Shown here piece by piece: positions 1 through 9,833 of a DNA stretch of 64,000 nt; positions within the stretch are counted from its first letter, which is position 1; the number at the start of each line of letters is the position of its first letter. Under the pieces are notes generated by a model that worked only from the letters and a program-made list of their open reading frames with translations, was not told the origin of the DNA and searched no databases. Position numbers and translations under genes: made by a program. Source of the DNA: Pararhodobacter oceanensis (GTDB taxonomy: Bacteria > Pseudomonadota > Alphaproteobacteria > Rhodobacterales > Rhodobacteraceae); contig NZ_QDKM01000001.1 in NCBI RefSeq assembly GCF_003076755.1, positions 62,001-126,000 on the forward strand, in the 5' to 3' direction.

Positions 1-2
1 GG

Positions 3-725
3 CGGTTGATCCGGCTGCAATGCTACGAGGGGCTCGACGCCTCCTCAGCCGTCTATGAATGGAATTTCGCCGCCCAGATGGTTGCGATCCGCGCCGCCGA
101 GACCGGCCAGAGCGCCGATGGCGCATCCCTGCGCACCGAGGTTTTCGGCCCCGATTTCCTTATCGAGCGCCCGCTCCTGCAAGCGATGCGCGCGCAGGAT
201 GGCGGCGCGCCGGTGCTGCTGATCGACGAGATCGATCGCACCGATGAGCCCTTCGAGGCCTTCCTGCTCGAAGCGCTCAGCGATTATCAGGTGACCATTC
301 CCGAGTTGGGCACAATCTCAGCCCCGCAGCCGCCGATTGTCATCCTGACCTCCAACCGCACCCGCGAGGTCCATGACGCGCTCAAACGCCGCTGCCTCTA
401 TCATTGGGTCGGCTACCCCGATTTCACCCGCGAACTCGAGATCCTCAACGCCCGCGTGCCCGAGGCCTCGACCCAGCTTTCGCGCGAGATTGTCAGCTTT
501 GTGCAACGTCTGCGCGGTGAGGATCTGTTTAAACGACCCGGCGTGGCGGAAACCATCGACTGGGCGAAATGCCTGCTGGCGCTCGATGTGCTGACCCTCT
601 CGCCCGAGGTGATCGCCGACACGCTGGGCGCGATCCTCAAATACCAGGACGATATCGCGCAGCTTCAAGGGCTCGAGACCCAGAAAATCCTCAATGAGGC
701 GCGCAAATCGCTGGAACAGGCATGA
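3..725 (+). CDS. coxD: MoxR/CoxD-type AAA+ ATPase, 5' end missing
   Basis: This is the C-terminal part (about 241 residues) of an AAA+ ATPase of the MoxR family, the group used as maturation chaperones for metalloenzymes. The reading frame is open to the left edge, so the start and the Walker A loop lie outside the window. Visible motifs are a Walker B segment LLIDEIDR, a sensor 1 TSN and a basic KRRC near the expected arginine finger. The next gene encodes a CoxE-like VWA protein, the classic MoxR partner, and the cluster continues into coxSLM. The name CoxD therefore rests on context plus family. In known CO dehydrogenase systems CoxD acts in active-site assembly. Here the client would be the form II enzyme encoded downstream. 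Confidence 0.88.
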   Translation, partial: RLIRLQCYEGLDASSAVYEWNFAAQMVAIRAAETGQSADGASLRTEVFGPDFLIERPLLQAMRAQDGGAPVLLIDEIDRTDEPFEAFLLEALSDYQVTIPELGTISAPQPPIVILTSNRTREVHDALKRRCLYHWVGYPDFTRELEILNARVPEASTQLSREIVSFVQRLRGEDLFKRPGVAETIDWAKCLLALDVLTLSPEVIADTLGAILKYQDDIAQLQGLETQKILNEARKSLEQA

Positions 726-800
726 GGCGGCACCCTGCCCCCGATGCGCAAGCCCCGCTTCATCTTGCCCTAAATACTCATCTTTTGGCGGACGGCTAAA

Positions 801-2060
801 ATGCCCCCCACCTACCCCGATCTGGCGCTCCCCGAGGCACCGAAACTGGTCGACAATCTGACCCATTTCGCCCGCGCCCTGCGCAAGGCGGGGCTGCCGG
901 TGGGTCCGGGGCGGGTGATGATGGCCATCGAGGCGGTGGCCGCCGCCGGTTTCACCAGTCGGGTGGATTTCTACTGGACCTTGCACGCCTGTTTCGTCAA
1001 CCGTCCCGAGGAGCGGCAGGTCTTTGCGCAGGTCTTCCGCCTGTTCTGGCGCGATCCGCAATATCTTGAGCATATGATGTCGCTGATGCTGCCGGCCATT
1101 CACGGCGTGCAGGAAGAGCATGCCGCCGATGCTGCCGCCAAACGCGCCGCCGAAGCGCTTCTGGACGGGATGGAACCCGAGGCGCCCGAGCCCGCGGCAG
1201 ACAGCGATGACACGCAGATCGACATCGACGCCGCTTTCACCGCCTCGCAAAACGAGATCCTGCGCAGCCTTGATTTCGAACAGATGAGCAGCGCCGAGAT
1301 CGCGCAGGCTAAACGCATGCTGGCGCGACTGAAACTGCCGGTGAAGCCGTTGAAAACCCGCCGCCACCGCGCCGATGTCACCGGATTGCAGCCCGACGGG
1401 CGGCGCACCTTGCGGGCGGCGGCGCGCAGTGGCGGCGAGATCAAGAGCATCGCGCGGCGCAGTCCGACCACGCGCTGGCCCTCATTGGTGGTGCTTTGTG
1501 ATATCTCCGGCTCGATGGCCAGCTATTCGCGCATGGTGCTGCATTTCACCCATGCGGTGGCCAATACCCAAGGTCAGGGCTGGGCCAAGACCCATGCTTT
1601 CACCTTCGGCACGCGGCTGACCAATATCACCCGCCATCTGCGCCAGCGTGACGTGGATAGCGCGCTGGCGGCGGCTGGGGCGGAGGCGCAGGATTGGCAA
1701 GGCGGCACCAGGATCGGCGCTTGTCTGCACGACTTCAACCGCGACTGGTCGCGCCGTGTTTTGGGGCAAGGCGCGGTGGTCTTGCTGATCACCGACGGGT
1801 TGGAACGCGGCGACCCCGCGCAGCTGGCCCGCGAGATGGAGCGGCTGCATCTGTCGTGCAAACGCCTGATCTGGCTCAATCCTTTGCTGCGCTTTGACGG
1901 CTTCGCGCCGAAAGCGCGCGGAGTCAAAGCGATGTTGCCCCATGTCGACACTTTCCGCGCCAGCCATTCGATTGCGTCGCTGGAGGCGCTGGCCGAAGCG
2001 CTGTCTGACCCCAAGGACCAGGGCGAGAAAGCGCGGCTCTTGGCGGCACTGGCGGATTAG
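801..2060 (+). CDS. coxE: CoxE-like VWA domain protein
   Basis: A 419-residue protein with a C-terminal von Willebrand A domain. The MIDAS metal site reads DISGSM at residues 234-239, followed by a conserved GGTRIG segment and a second metal-site region LLITDG. This arrangement is typical of CoxE proteins, which work with a MoxR ATPase (CoxD, directly upstream) during maturation of molybdenum hydroxylases. The N-terminal half is helical and holds an acidic, Ala/Glu-rich stretch around residues 110-140. The ATG at 801 follows a 75-bp gap after coxD, and I see no strong ribosome site. No signal peptide or membrane segment is visible, so it should be cytoplasmic. Confidence 0.88.
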   Translation: MPPTYPDLALPEAPKLVDNLTHFARALRKAGLPVGPGRVMMAIEAVAAAGFTSRVDFYWTLHACFVNRPEERQVFAQVFRLFWRDPQYLEHMMSLMLPAIHGVQEEHAADAAAKRAAEALLDGMEPEAPEPAADSDDTQIDIDAAFTASQNEILRSLDFEQMSSAEIAQAKRMLARLKLPVKPLKTRRHRADVTGLQPDGRRTLRAAARSGGEIKSIARRSPTTRWPSLVVLCDISGSMASYSRMVLHFTHAVANTQGQGWAKTHAFTFGTRLTNITRHLRQRDVDSALAAAGAEAQDWQGGTRIGACLHDFNRDWSRRVLGQGAVVLLITDGLERGDPAQLAREMERLHLSCKRLIWLNPLLRFDGFAPKARGVKAMLPHVDTFRASHSIASLEALAEALSDPKDQGEKARLLAALAD

Positions 2061-2114
2061 GGGCTTTGCCCCTCGGCCTGCGGCCTCACCCCAGGATATT
2101 TATCGACAGATGAC
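2060..2114 (-). repeat. Intergenic AAATATCC module with paired-hairpin tail (minus orientation)
   Basis: Read on the minus strand, this stretch starts with the ATCTGTC-GATAAATATCCTGGGG core. It continues into two short inverted repeats, GGCC-gca-GGCC and GGGG-caaa-GCCCC. The same core and the same tail occur at 58408-58471 in plus orientation, so this is one copy of a dispersed family and not random GC-rich sequence. It lies between coxE and xdhC, which point the same way, so it interrupts the cox cluster. A role as transcript 3' end or RNA stabiliser is possible but unproven. Confidence 0.7.
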
Positions 2115-2202
2115 GGGGCGCCGGAATTGCGCGAAGGGGGGTGCTGGTCAATATGCGGGCGGTGGCGCATATTTATCGGCAGGAACGGTGGAGGAGGCTT
2201 CG

Positions 2203-3180
2203 GTGGCGCAAAGTAACATGGATCACAATGCAATCCCCGAAATCGCGCTCGAGTGGCACCGCAGCGGTGCGCGCGCGGCACTGGCGACGGTGATCGAGAC
2301 CTGGGGCTCTGCGCCGCGGCAGGCGGGCAGCCAATTGGCGATCTCGGGCGCGGGCGAGATCATGGGCTCGGTCTCGGGCGGCTGCGTCGAAGGCGCGGTG
2401 GTGGCCGAGGCGCTGGAAGCACTGGCGGACGGCGAACCGCGCATCCTGACTTACGGCGTCAGCGACGAGAACGCGTTTTCCGTGGGGCTGGCCTGCGGCG
2501 GCACCATTCGCATTCTGGTCGAGCCGGTGGGCGCGGCGCTACCCGAGGATATGCTAGCACGGATTGTTGCGGCGCGGGCCGCGCGCGCGCCAATGGGCTA
2601 CGGCGTGCATCTGGAGACTTGGGCGCGGCGGCTCATCGCGCGCGAGGCAATGCCGGAGCGGTTTCGCGCCGATAAATCGGGGCTCGAGGAGAACGGCGAG
2701 TTCATCGCCCTGTTCAACCCGCCGTTGCGCCTGCTGATCGTCGGCGCGGTGCATATCGCACAGGCGCTGATCCCGATGGCGCGTCTGGCGGGCTATGATC
2801 CGGTGCTGATCGACCCGCGCGACGCCTTTGCGTCACCGGCACGCTTTCCCGACACCGCCCTGCGCCACGACTGGCCGGATGAGGCGCTGGCGGCCGAGGC
2901 GCCGGATGCGCGCACCGCAGTGGTGACCCTGACCCATGACAGTAAACTGGACGATCCGGCGATCATCGCAGCGCTGGAGGCGGAGGTGTTTTACCTTGGC
3001 TGTCTGGGCTCCACCCGCACCCATGCCAAACGGCTGGAGCGGCTGCGGGCCGAAGGGCTCGATGAGGCGCGTTTGGCACGGATACATGCGCCGGTCGGGC
3101 TGACGATCGGGGCGAAAACGCCGGCAGAAATCGCGGTGTCGATACTGGCGCAGATCACCGAAGTGTTGAGGCGCGGCTGA
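2203..3180 (+). CDS. XdhC/CoxF family molybdenum hydroxylase maturation protein
   Basis: A protein of about 325 residues with the two-part XdhC architecture. The N-terminal XdhC_CoxI segment contains GSAPRQAGSQLAI and a GGCVEG motif. The C-terminal Rossmann-type domain starts at LLIVGAVHIAQAL and ends with the conserved YLGCLGSTRTHAKR. XdhC proteins bind the molybdenum cofactor and help replace an oxo ligand by sulfur before cofactor insertion. I chose the GTG at 2203 because a GGAGGAGG sequence sits five bases upstream (2190-2197). An ATG at 2218 is the alternative, giving a protein five residues shorter. The stop overlaps the next start in a TGATG arrangement, so translation of the two is coupled. 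Confidence 0.87.
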   Translation: MAQSNMDHNAIPEIALEWHRSGARAALATVIETWGSAPRQAGSQLAISGAGEIMGSVSGGCVEGAVVAEALEALADGEPRILTYGVSDENAFSVGLACGGTIRILVEPVGAALPEDMLARIVAARAARAPMGYGVHLETWARRLIAREAMPERFRADKSGLEENGEFIALFNPPLRLLIVGAVHIAQALIPMARLAGYDPVLIDPRDAFASPARFPDTALRHDWPDEALAAEAPDARTAVVTLTHDSKLDDPAIIAALEAEVFYLGCLGSTRTHAKRLERLRAEGLDEARLARIHAPVGLTIGAKTPAEIAVSILAQITEVLRRG

Positions 3181-4187
3181 TGGACTTCGGCACGGTGTCA
3201 CTGGCGCAGGCCGAGGGCGCGATATTGGCGCATTCGCTGGCGGTGACCACGGGGCGATTGCGCAAAGGTCTGACCTTGAGCGCGGCGGATATTGCGGCGC
3301 TGAGGGAGGCCGGATACAGCCATGTGACCGTGGCGCGGTTGGGGGAGAGCGACCTGCATGAAGACGCCGCCGCGCTGGAGGTTGCGCGGGCATTGGTGCC
3401 TGATCCAACGTCGGTTGGTCTGTCGCTGCAGGAGGTAGGCACCGGTCGGGTGAATATTCTGGCCACTGCCGCGGGGCTTGCGATGGTGGAGGCGGCACGC
3501 ATCCATGCGGTGAATGCGGTCGATCCGGCGATCACCGTCTCGACGGTCGCGCCCTACTACCGGATGGAGCCATCGGGCATGGTGGCGACCGTCAAGATCA
3601 TCCCCTACGGCGTTGATAAAGCATCAGTTTCCAAGGCTGGAGCCGCCGCCCAAGCGGCACTCAAGCTAGCGCGCCCACAGGTCCGCCATGCGGTCCTGAT
3701 CGAGACCTTGACCACGGCACCCGCGGGCAAAGGCCACCGGATCACCGAGGACCGTCTGGCGCGCTTTGGCGTCACCCTCGCCGCACCCTGCGCGGTGCCC
3801 CATAAAGAGGCGCCCCTTGCCGAAGCCATCGCACAGGCGCGCGCGACATCGCCCGATCTGATCCTGATCCTCACCGGCTCGGCCACTTCGGATATCCGCG
3901 ACACTGCCCCCGCCGCCCTGCGCCGCGCCGGCGGACGGGTCGAGCATTTCGGCATGCCTGTCGATCCCGGCAATCTGTTGTTCGTCGGTGAGATCAACGG
4001 CACGCCGGTGCTGGGCATGCCCGGCAGCGCCAAATCGCCGGTGATGAATGGCGTTGATCTGGTGCTCGAGTGGTTGATCTGCGGCATTGCGGTGAACGCC
4101 GCGGAAATCCAGCGCATGGGCGTGGGCGGCTTGCTCAAGGAAATCCCCTCGCGCCCGCGCCCCCGCGCCAAACGCGACACACGTTAA
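3180..4187 (+). CDS. Molybdopterin-binding domain protein (MoeA/MogA-like)
   Basis: A 335-residue protein with a C-terminal molybdopterin-binding fold. The segment [19 protein letters not shown] and the following [12 protein letters not shown] and GMPGSAKSP correspond to the binding loops seen in MogA/MoeA-type proteins. The N-terminal half resembles no enzyme I can name and lacks a nucleotidyltransferase signature. The gene starts inside the stop of xdhC (one-base overlap) and precedes coxS by about 110 bp. It probably binds or hands over the molybdenum cofactor for the CoxL subunit. Its own enzymatic activity is unknown. Confidence 0.8.
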   Translation: MDFGTVSLAQAEGAILAHSLAVTTGRLRKGLTLSAADIAALREAGYSHVTVARLGESDLHEDAAALEVARALVPDPTSVGLSLQEVGTGRVNILATAAGLAMVEAARIHAVNAVDPAITVSTVAPYYRMEPSGMVATVKIIPYGVDKASVSKAGAAAQAALKLARPQVRHAVLIETLTTAPAGKGHRITEDRLARFGVTLAAPCAVPHKEAPLAEAIAQARATSPDLILILTGSATSDIRDTAPAALRRAGGRVEHFGMPVDPGNLLFVGEINGTPVLGMPGSAKSPVMNGVDLVLEWLICGIAVNAAEIQRMGVGGLLKEIPSRPRPRAKRDTR

Positions 4188-4295
4188 ACACCCAGACAAA
4201 ACCTCACAGTTGCCACATCGCGACTTCTCCGCCTAAGGTGACATATCGCAACGTCTAGGCGCGCGGTTCCGGTCGCGCATCCAAGGGAGGAATTC

Positions 4296-4790
4296 ATGTC
4301 GAAGGTTACCATTACGGTGAACGGGCGCGAGATGTCGGGCGAGGCCGAGGGCCGCACCCTGCTGGTCTCGTTCCTGCGCGAGGCGCTGGGGCTGACCGGC
4401 ACCCATGTCGGCTGTGACACCAGCCAATGCGGCGCCTGCGTCGTGCATGTGGACGGTAAAGCGGTGAAAAGCTGCACCATGCTGGCGATGGAAGCCGAGG
4501 GCGCCGAGGTCACCACCGTTGAAGGCATGGCCGACGCGGATGGCTCGCTGGGCGTGATCCAGCAGGCGTTCCAGGACCACCACGGGTTGCAATGCGGCTT
4601 TTGCACCCCGGGCATGGTGATGTCGACGGCGGCGCTCCTGAAGGACAACCCGACCCCCTCGGAGGCGGAGATTCGCGCCTATCTCGACGGCAATATCTGC
4701 CGCTGCACCGGCTATCACAACATCGTGCGCGCGGTGATGGCGGCCTCGGGTCAGGATGTGTCCGGCCTTGGCGTGGTTGCCGCCGAGTAA
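4296..4790 (+). CDS. coxS: Small iron-sulfur subunit of form II CODH-like molybdenum hydroxylase
   Basis: A 164-residue protein with two [2Fe-2S] clusters. The plant-ferredoxin-like cluster uses C40, C45, C48 and C60. The second, in the helical domain, uses C100, C103, C135 and C137 (CGFC and CRC motifs). It carries electrons from the molybdenum site in CoxL to the flavin in CoxM. The start has a good ribosome site, AAGGGAGG, about eight bases upstream. It is the first of the three structural genes, giving the order S-L-M that is usual for form II enzymes. Form I CO dehydrogenases have M-S-L. The 108-bp leader upstream contains a GTTGC/GCAAC inverted repeat at 4209-4252 of unknown meaning. 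Confidence 0.93.
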   Translation: MSKVTITVNGREMSGEAEGRTLLVSFLREALGLTGTHVGCDTSQCGACVVHVDGKAVKSCTMLAMEAEGAEVTTVEGMADADGSLGVIQQAFQDHHGLQCGFCTPGMVMSTAALLKDNPTPSEAEIRAYLDGNICRCTGYHNIVRAVMAASGQDVSGLGVVAAE

Positions 4791-4889
4791 CGCGCCCGCA
4801 GAATGACGCAGAACCGCGCGGCGGGGAGGCTGGCGCGGTCTACCAGCGAAACGGCGGCAAGACCGCCAATGCAGTTCAGGGAGACAGAT

Positions 4890-7271
4890 ATGCCCAAAGA
4901 TGGTGGCATCGGCGCCAGCCCGAAGCGGCGCGAGGATATTCGCTTTCTCACCGGAGAAGGCGTCTATACCGACGACATTCAACTCCAAGGCCAGTGTTTC
5001 GCCTATTTCGTCCGCTCGACGGTGGCGCATGGCACAATCGGCACGATTGACACCGCAGCCACCGAGGCGATGCCCGGCGTGTTGGCGGTGTTCACCGGTG
5101 AGGATTTCAAGGACGTCGGCGGCAACCCCGCAGGCTGGCTGATCAACAGCCGCGACGGCACCCCGATGCGTGAGCCCAAGCGCCCTGTGCTCGCCCATGG
5201 CAAGGTGCGCCATGTCGGCGACGCCTATGCGGCGGTGATCGCCGAGACTTACGCGCAGGCCAAGGATGCCGCCGAACAACTGGCCGCCGACAGCGAGATC
5301 GAGGACCTGCCCGCGATTGTCGATATGGCCGCAGCGGTGGCCAATGCCGACAACCGTGTGCACGACGAGATCCCCGACAACCTGTGCTTTGACTGGGGCT
5401 GGGTCGAGGACAACCGCGCCGCGGTGGACGAGGCGATCAAGAATGCGCCCCATGTCACCACGCTGGAACTGGTCAACAACCGTCTGGTGCCCAACGCGAT
5501 GGAGCCGCGCGCCTCGATTGGCGAGTATTTCCCCGGCACCGGCGATTACAAGCTGACCACCACCAGCCAGAACCCGCATCTTCACAGGCTGCTGATCTCG
5601 GCCTTCGTGATGGGCATCCCGGAGAATAAACTCACCGTGGTCGCGCCCGATGTTGGCGGCGGCTTTGGCTCGAAAATCTATCACTACGGCGAAGAGGCTT
5701 TGGTGCTGGCAGCGGCCAAAAAGCTCAAACGTCCGGTGCGCTGGACGGCTGAGCGTTCGGAAAGCTTCCTCACCGACGCCCATGGCCGCGACCATGTCAC
5801 CAAGATCGAACTGGCCTGCGAAGAAGACGGCACATTCATCGCCTTCCGCACCGAGACCTTGGCCAATGTCGGCGCTTATCTGTCGAATTTCGCAACCGCG
5901 ACGCCGACCTTCCTGCACGGCACGCTGATGGCCGGCCCCTATAAGGTGCCCAATGTCTATGTGAACCTGAAAACCGTGTTCACCAACACCGCGCCGGTCG
6001 ATGCCTACCGTGGTGCAGGGCGGCCCGAGGCGACCTATTCGCTGGAGCGGGTGATTGACAAAATGTGCCGCGAGCTCGAACTCGATCCCTTCGAGGTGCG
6101 GCGCAAGAACTTCATCACGCCGGATATGTTCCCCTATACCACGCCGGTCGGCTTGGTCTATGACACCGGCGATTACAACGCGACCCTCGATAAGGCGATG
6201 GAGATGGCCGATGTCGACGGGTTCGAGGACCGCCGCGCCGAAAGTGCGGCCCGTGGCAAGCTGCGCGGCATGGGGCTGTCGACCTGGATCGAGGCTTGCG
6301 GGATCGCGCCCTCAAACCTTGTCGGCGTGCTCGGCTCGCGCGTCGGTCTCTATGACGCGGCCACCGTGCGGGTGAATGCCACCGGCAATATCTCGGTGAT
6401 GACCGGCGCCCATAGCCACGGACAGGGGCATGAAACGGTGTTCCCGCAGATCGTGGCGGAAAAGCTGGGCATTGATCCGGCCAGCGTCGAGATTGTCCAT
6501 GGCGACACCTCGAAAATCCCCTTCGGCATGGGGTCTTACGGCTCGCGGTCCTTGGCCGTGGCGGGTTCGGCCATGAACAACGCGGTCGACAAGATCATCG
6601 CCAAAGGCAAGAAGATCGCCGCCCATATGCTTGAGGCCTCCGAGGATGATATCACCTTCGAGGATGGCAATTTCGCCGTTGCGGGCACCGATAAATCGCT
6701 CAGTTTCGGCGAGGTCGCCTTCTCCGCCTATGTGCCGCATAACTACCCGCTGGAAACGCTGGAACCGGGGCTTGAGGAGACTTCCTTCTATGATCCGGGC
6801 AATTTCACCTATCCGGCGGGCGCCTATCTCTGCGAGGTCGAAGTCTGCCCCGAGACCGGCAAGGTCGATGTCGTGGCCTTCTACTGCGCCGATGATTTCG
6901 GCAATGTGATGAACCCTCTGATTGTCGAGGGGCAGGTGCATGGCGGGGTTGGCCAAGGCATCGGTCAGGCGCTTTGCGAGCAGACCACCTATGACGCGGA
7001 CGGGCAGTTGTTGTCGGCCTCCTATATGGATTACGCGATGCCGCGTGCCGATGATGTGCCGTTTTATCAGGTGGATTACAGTTGCAACACGCCCTGCACC
7101 CATAACCCTTTGGGTGTCAAAGGCTGCGGCGAGGCCGGTGCCATCGGCAGCCCGCCGGCGGTGATCAACGCCGTGGTCGACGCGCTCAACAGCGGCGGCT
7201 TCACCCATATCACCCATATCGACATGCCGGTGACGCCCTCGCGCGTCTGGACCGCCATGCAAGCCCAATAA
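4890..7271 (+). CDS. coxL: Large molybdenum subunit, form II CODH-like (AYRGAGR)
   Basis: A 793-residue aldehyde oxidase/xanthine dehydrogenase-family catalytic subunit that binds the molybdopterin cofactor. The active-site loop at residues 372-378 reads AYRGAGR, the form II signature. True form I CO dehydrogenases have AYxCSFR, where the Cys holds copper, and that Cys is absent here. CO oxidation at high rate is therefore not supported by sequence alone, and another aldehyde- or purine-like substrate is possible. Other conserved parts are GGGFGSK near residue 255, the [11 protein letters not shown] loop and the C-terminal [12 protein letters not shown]. The ATG at 4890 is preferred over the ATG at 4803 because the conserved N-terminus begins there and CAGGGAG lies upstream. 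Confidence 0.93.
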   Translation: MPKDGGIGASPKRREDIRFLTGEGVYTDDIQLQGQCFAYFVRSTVAHGTIGTIDTAATEAMPGVLAVFTGEDFKDVGGNPAGWLINSRDGTPMREPKRPVLAHGKVRHVGDAYAAVIAETYAQAKDAAEQLAADSEIEDLPAIVDMAAAVANADNRVHDEIPDNLCFDWGWVEDNRAAVDEAIKNAPHVTTLELVNNRLVPNAMEPRASIGEYFPGTGDYKLTTTSQNPHLHRLLISAFVMGIPENKLTVVAPDVGGGFGSKIYHYGEEALVLAAAKKLKRPVRWTAERSESFLTDAHGRDHVTKIELACEEDGTFIAFRTETLANVGAYLSNFATATPTFLHGTLMAGPYKVPNVYVNLKTVFTNTAPVDAYRGAGRPEATYSLERVIDKMCRELELDPFEVRRKNFITPDMFPYTTPVGLVYDTGDYNATLDKAMEMADVDGFEDRRAESAARGKLRGMGLSTWIEACGIAPSNLVGVLGSRVGLYDAATVRVNATGNISVMTGAHSHGQGHETVFPQIVAEKLGIDPASVEIVHGDTSKIPFGMGSYGSRSLAVAGSAMNNAVDKIIAKGKKIAAHMLEASEDDITFEDGNFAVAGTDKSLSFGEVAFSAYVPHNYPLETLEPGLEETSFYDPGNFTYPAGAYLCEVEVCPETGKVDVVAFYCADDFGNVMNPLIVEGQVHGGVGQGIGQALCEQTTYDADGQLLSASYMDYAMPRADDVPFYQVDYSCNTPCTHNPLGVKGCGEAGAIGSPPAVINAVVDALNSGGFTHITHIDMPVTPSRVWTAMQAQ

Positions 7272-7281
7272 GGAGGCCGGG

Positions 7282-8073
7282 ATGTATAACTTCGACTTCG
7301 TAAGACCCTCAACTCTGGCCGAGGCGGTCATCGCGCTGGCGGGGGATGAGGCGCAGCCGCTCGCGGGCGGGCAAACCCTGCTGCCATCAATGAAACAGCG
7401 GCTCAACATGCCCGGCACATTGGTCAGCCTGACCGGCATCGCCGACCTCAAGGGCGTCTCCGGCGAGGCTGGCGCCTCGGTGACCATCGGTGCTGCCACC
7501 ACCCATGCGCAGGTCGCCGCCGAGGCCGGGGCCTTCTATCCGGCGCTTGCCGATCTGGCGGCGCGTATCGGTGATCCGGCGGTGCGCAACCGTGGCACCA
7601 TCGGCGGCTCGCTGGCCAATAACGACCCCTCGGCCTGCTATCCGGCGGCGGTGCTGGCCTCGGGCGCGACGATCACCACCAATAAGCGCGAGATCGCGGC
7701 GGATGACTTCTTTGACGGGATGTTCGCCACCGTGCTCGAGGAGGGCGAGATCATCACCTCGGTCACCTTCCCGATCCCGCAAGCTGCAGCCTACGCCAAA
7801 TTCCTGCAACCGGCCTCGCGGTTCGCGCTGACCGGCGCTTTTGTGGCGCGGTTCGAGGGTGGCGTGCGGGTGGCGATCACCGGCGCCTCCGAGGGCGGGG
7901 TGTTCCGCTGGTCTGATGCCGAATCGGTGCTCTCCAACAGCTTCAGCGGCGATGCGCTGGCCGGCAAACTGCCCGCGGCCGAGGGGATGATCAGCGATCT
8001 CCACGGCTCTGCCGCCTACCGCGCGCATCTTTGCGGCGTGATGACCCGCCGCGCGGTCGCCGCCGCCGGTTGA
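7282..8073 (+). CDS. coxM: FAD-binding medium subunit of form II CODH-like enzyme
   Basis: A 263-residue flavoprotein subunit of the molybdenum hydroxylase. The two FAD-pyrophosphate loops are AGGQTL (residues 28-33) and TIGG (106-109), followed by the conserved DPSACYPAA. It accepts electrons from CoxS and passes them to an external acceptor, probably quinone or NAD depending on the enzyme. The gene starts 11 bp after coxL with an AAGGAGG ribosome site, so it belongs to the same transcript. No coxG, coxH, coxI or coxK homologue follows it here. The next gene is an unrelated DUF454 membrane protein. Confidence 0.92.
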   Translation: MYNFDFVRPSTLAEAVIALAGDEAQPLAGGQTLLPSMKQRLNMPGTLVSLTGIADLKGVSGEAGASVTIGAATTHAQVAAEAGAFYPALADLAARIGDPAVRNRGTIGGSLANNDPSACYPAAVLASGATITTNKREIAADDFFDGMFATVLEEGEIITSVTFPIPQAAAYAKFLQPASRFALTGAFVARFEGGVRVAITGASEGGVFRWSDAESVLSNSFSGDALAGKLPAAEGMISDLHGSAAYRAHLCGVMTRRAVAAAG

Positions 8074-8199
8074 CGCCGCCATATCACCGGTTCAGAGGGG
8101 CATATGCGCCTCTGGACCGCAGCCGGAAAATGATTGCCGCAAAGCGCTGGCCAGCAGGGTCTGAGCGCCCTATCTAATGCCCGTAAGATAAGGGGCGGT

Positions 8200-8562
8200 A
8201 TGCTGCGGATCATCTGGACATTCTTGGGCGGACTGGCGTTGTTGACCGGCGTGATCGGCATTGTGCTGCCACTCCTGCCGACCACCCCCTTGATGCTGCT
8301 CGCGGCGTTCTGCTTTGCGCGGGCCTCACCGCGGCTGGAAATGTGGCTGCTCGAGCATCAACGCCTCGGCCCGCCGATCCGCGACTGGCGCGCCGAGGGC
8401 GCAATCTCGACCCGTGGCAAAACCCTCGCGGTGATCGCCATTGCCGCCACCTTCACCCTCAGTCTGGTGCTCGGCCTGCCCACGCATGTGCTCGCCATCC
8501 AAGGCGTGGTGCTCTCCGCGGTGACCCTCTTCCTGCTCACCCGCCCGAAGCCAAGCGCCTGA
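8200..8562 (+). CDS. DUF454 (YbaN-like) small membrane protein
   Basis: A 120-residue inner-membrane protein of the DUF454/YbaN family. It has an N-terminal hydrophobic hairpin with the family-typical GIVLPLLPTTPLMLLAAFCF. Then comes a cytoplasmic basic segment (HQRLGPPIRDWR), and two further hydrophobic stretches near the C-terminus. The ATG at 8200 is chosen because AAGGGG lies five bases upstream and the conserved part begins there. An upstream ATG at 8134 would add 22 unconserved residues. No function is established for the family. It lies 127 bp after coxM and may simply be an independent gene. Confidence 0.82.
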   Translation: MLRIIWTFLGGLALLTGVIGIVLPLLPTTPLMLLAAFCFARASPRLEMWLLEHQRLGPPIRDWRAEGAISTRGKTLAVIAIAATFTLSLVLGLPTHVLAIQGVVLSAVTLFLLTRPKPSA

Positions 8563-8570
8563 ACTTCGAC

Positions 8571-8687
8571 CCCCACTTTATGCCCTAAATATCCTCGGGG
8601 CTTCCAAAGGGGTGGAAAACCCCTTTGGTGGCGTATGGGGCCGCCCCCATCGGCGCGCGGGGGCTCGATGCCCCCAAGCGCCGCCCC
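8571..8687 (+). repeat. AAATATCC module with three-hairpin cassette, copy I
   Basis: The core AAATATCCTCGGGG (8587-8600) is followed by three perfect or near-perfect inverted repeats. They are CCAAAGGGG/CCCCTTTGG (8604-8628), ATGGGG/CCCCAT (8635-8650) and GGGGG/CCCCC inside GGCGC/GCGCC (8652-8682). A second copy lies at 54463-54577, where all three stems are kept although several bases differ. Copy I sits between the convergent DUF454 gene and queA, so it could act as a two-way transcription end. It does not encode a protein. Confidence 0.82.
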
Positions 8688-8698
8688 TATAGCACCAC

Positions 8699-9745
8699 CT
8701 AAGGGATCAACAGCGACGCATCCCCATAGGAGAAGAACCGATACCGCTCGGCAATCGCATGGGCATAGACCGCATCCATAAGCCCTTTGCCCATCAGCGC
8801 CGAGACCAGCATCAGCAGCGTCGATTTCGGCAGGTGGAAATTGGTCATCAGCCCGTCGGTGGCGTGGAACTCAAAGCCCGGGTAGATGAATATATCGGTC
8901 TCGCCGCGCCAGGACTCGACCCGCCCACTGCGCGCGGCGCTTTCGATCAGCCGCAGCGCGGTGGTGCCGACCGCGATCACCCGCCCGCCCTGCGCGCGCG
9001 TTGCGTTGATCTCCTCTGCCGCCGCCTCACTCACCTCGCCCCATTCGGCGTGCATCTTATGGGTGGTGACGTCCTCGACTTTCACCGGCAGGAAGGTGCC
9101 CGCGCCGACATGCAGGGTCACTTCCGACATCATTACGCCCTTGGCGCGCAGCGCCGCCAGCAACCCATCATCGAAATGCAGGCTGGCGGTGGGGGCGGCG
9201 ACGGCGCCGCTCTCGCGGGCAAAGACCGTCTGGTAATCCTCGCGATCCTGCGCATCGGCGGGGCGGCGGCTTTCGATATAGGGGGGCAGCGGCATTTTCC
9301 CTGCCGCCTCCAGCGCCGCATCGAAATCCGTGCCGCTCTGCTCGAAGACCAAGACCGCTTCGCCCTCGGATTTGCCGCGCACAATCGCCGCCAGATCCTC
9401 TGAGAATTCAATCCGATCGCCCGCCGCCAGCTTGCGCAGGGGCCGCGCCAAGGCCCGCCAAGCGCCCTGCCCTTCAGGTCCGATCAGCGTCACCTCGACC
9501 TTCGCGCGCCCCGAGCCGTCGCGTGTGTCGCGCAGCCGCTCGCCAAACAGCCGCGCCGGGATCACCTTGGTGTTGTTGAGGATCAACCGGTCGCCGGGGC
9601 GCAGGATATCCAGCAGATCCGCAACCTGCCGGTCCACCATCGCCCCGCCCTCGACATGCAACAGCCGCGCGGCCGGTCTGGGCCGCACCGGCCGCGTTGC
9701 GATCAGCTCTTCGGGCAGGTCAAAGTCAAAATCGCTCAATCTCAC
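8699..9745 (-). CDS. queA: S-adenosylmethionine:tRNA ribosyltransferase-isomerase
   Basis: A 348-residue QueA, matching the usual family length. The enzyme transfers and isomerises the ribosyl part of AdoMet onto 7-aminomethyl-deazaguanine in tRNA, giving epoxyqueuosine. Recognisable family segments are [16 protein letters not shown] at the N-terminus, the [11 protein letters not shown] motif, [23 protein letters not shown] and the C-terminal [15 protein letters not shown]. It is divergent from bcp, with 88 bp between the two starts. No other queuosine gene is in the window, so it stands alone here. Confidence 0.96.
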   Translation of the reverse strand: MRLSDFDFDLPEELIATRPVRPRPAARLLHVEGGAMVDRQVADLLDILRPGDRLILNNTKVIPARLFGERLRDTRDGSGRAKVEVTLIGPEGQGAWRALARPLRKLAAGDRIEFSEDLAAIVRGKSEGEAVLVFEQSGTDFDAALEAAGKMPLPPYIESRRPADAQDREDYQTVFARESGAVAAPTASLHFDDGLLAALRAKGVMMSEVTLHVGAGTFLPVKVEDVTTHKMHAEWGEVSEAAAEEINATRAQGGRVIAVGTTALRLIESAARSGRVESWRGETDIFIYPGFEFHATDGLMTNFHLPKSTLLMLVSALMGKGLMDAVYAHAIAERYRFFSYGDASLLIP

Positions 9746-9833
9746 GCCATATCCCCACGGTTTTCCGTATCCAGCCCTTTAACCTTGGCCGGTAACAACT
9801 ACAACAAAGGCAGGCGTATAACAGGAGGCCCGA

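Noticed and set aside
4233-5918. Long minus-strand open frame (561 codons) opposite coxL
   Set aside because: It mirrors the codon bias of coxL in a GC-rich genome, has no ribosome site and shows no domain; coxS and coxL are clear on the plus strand.
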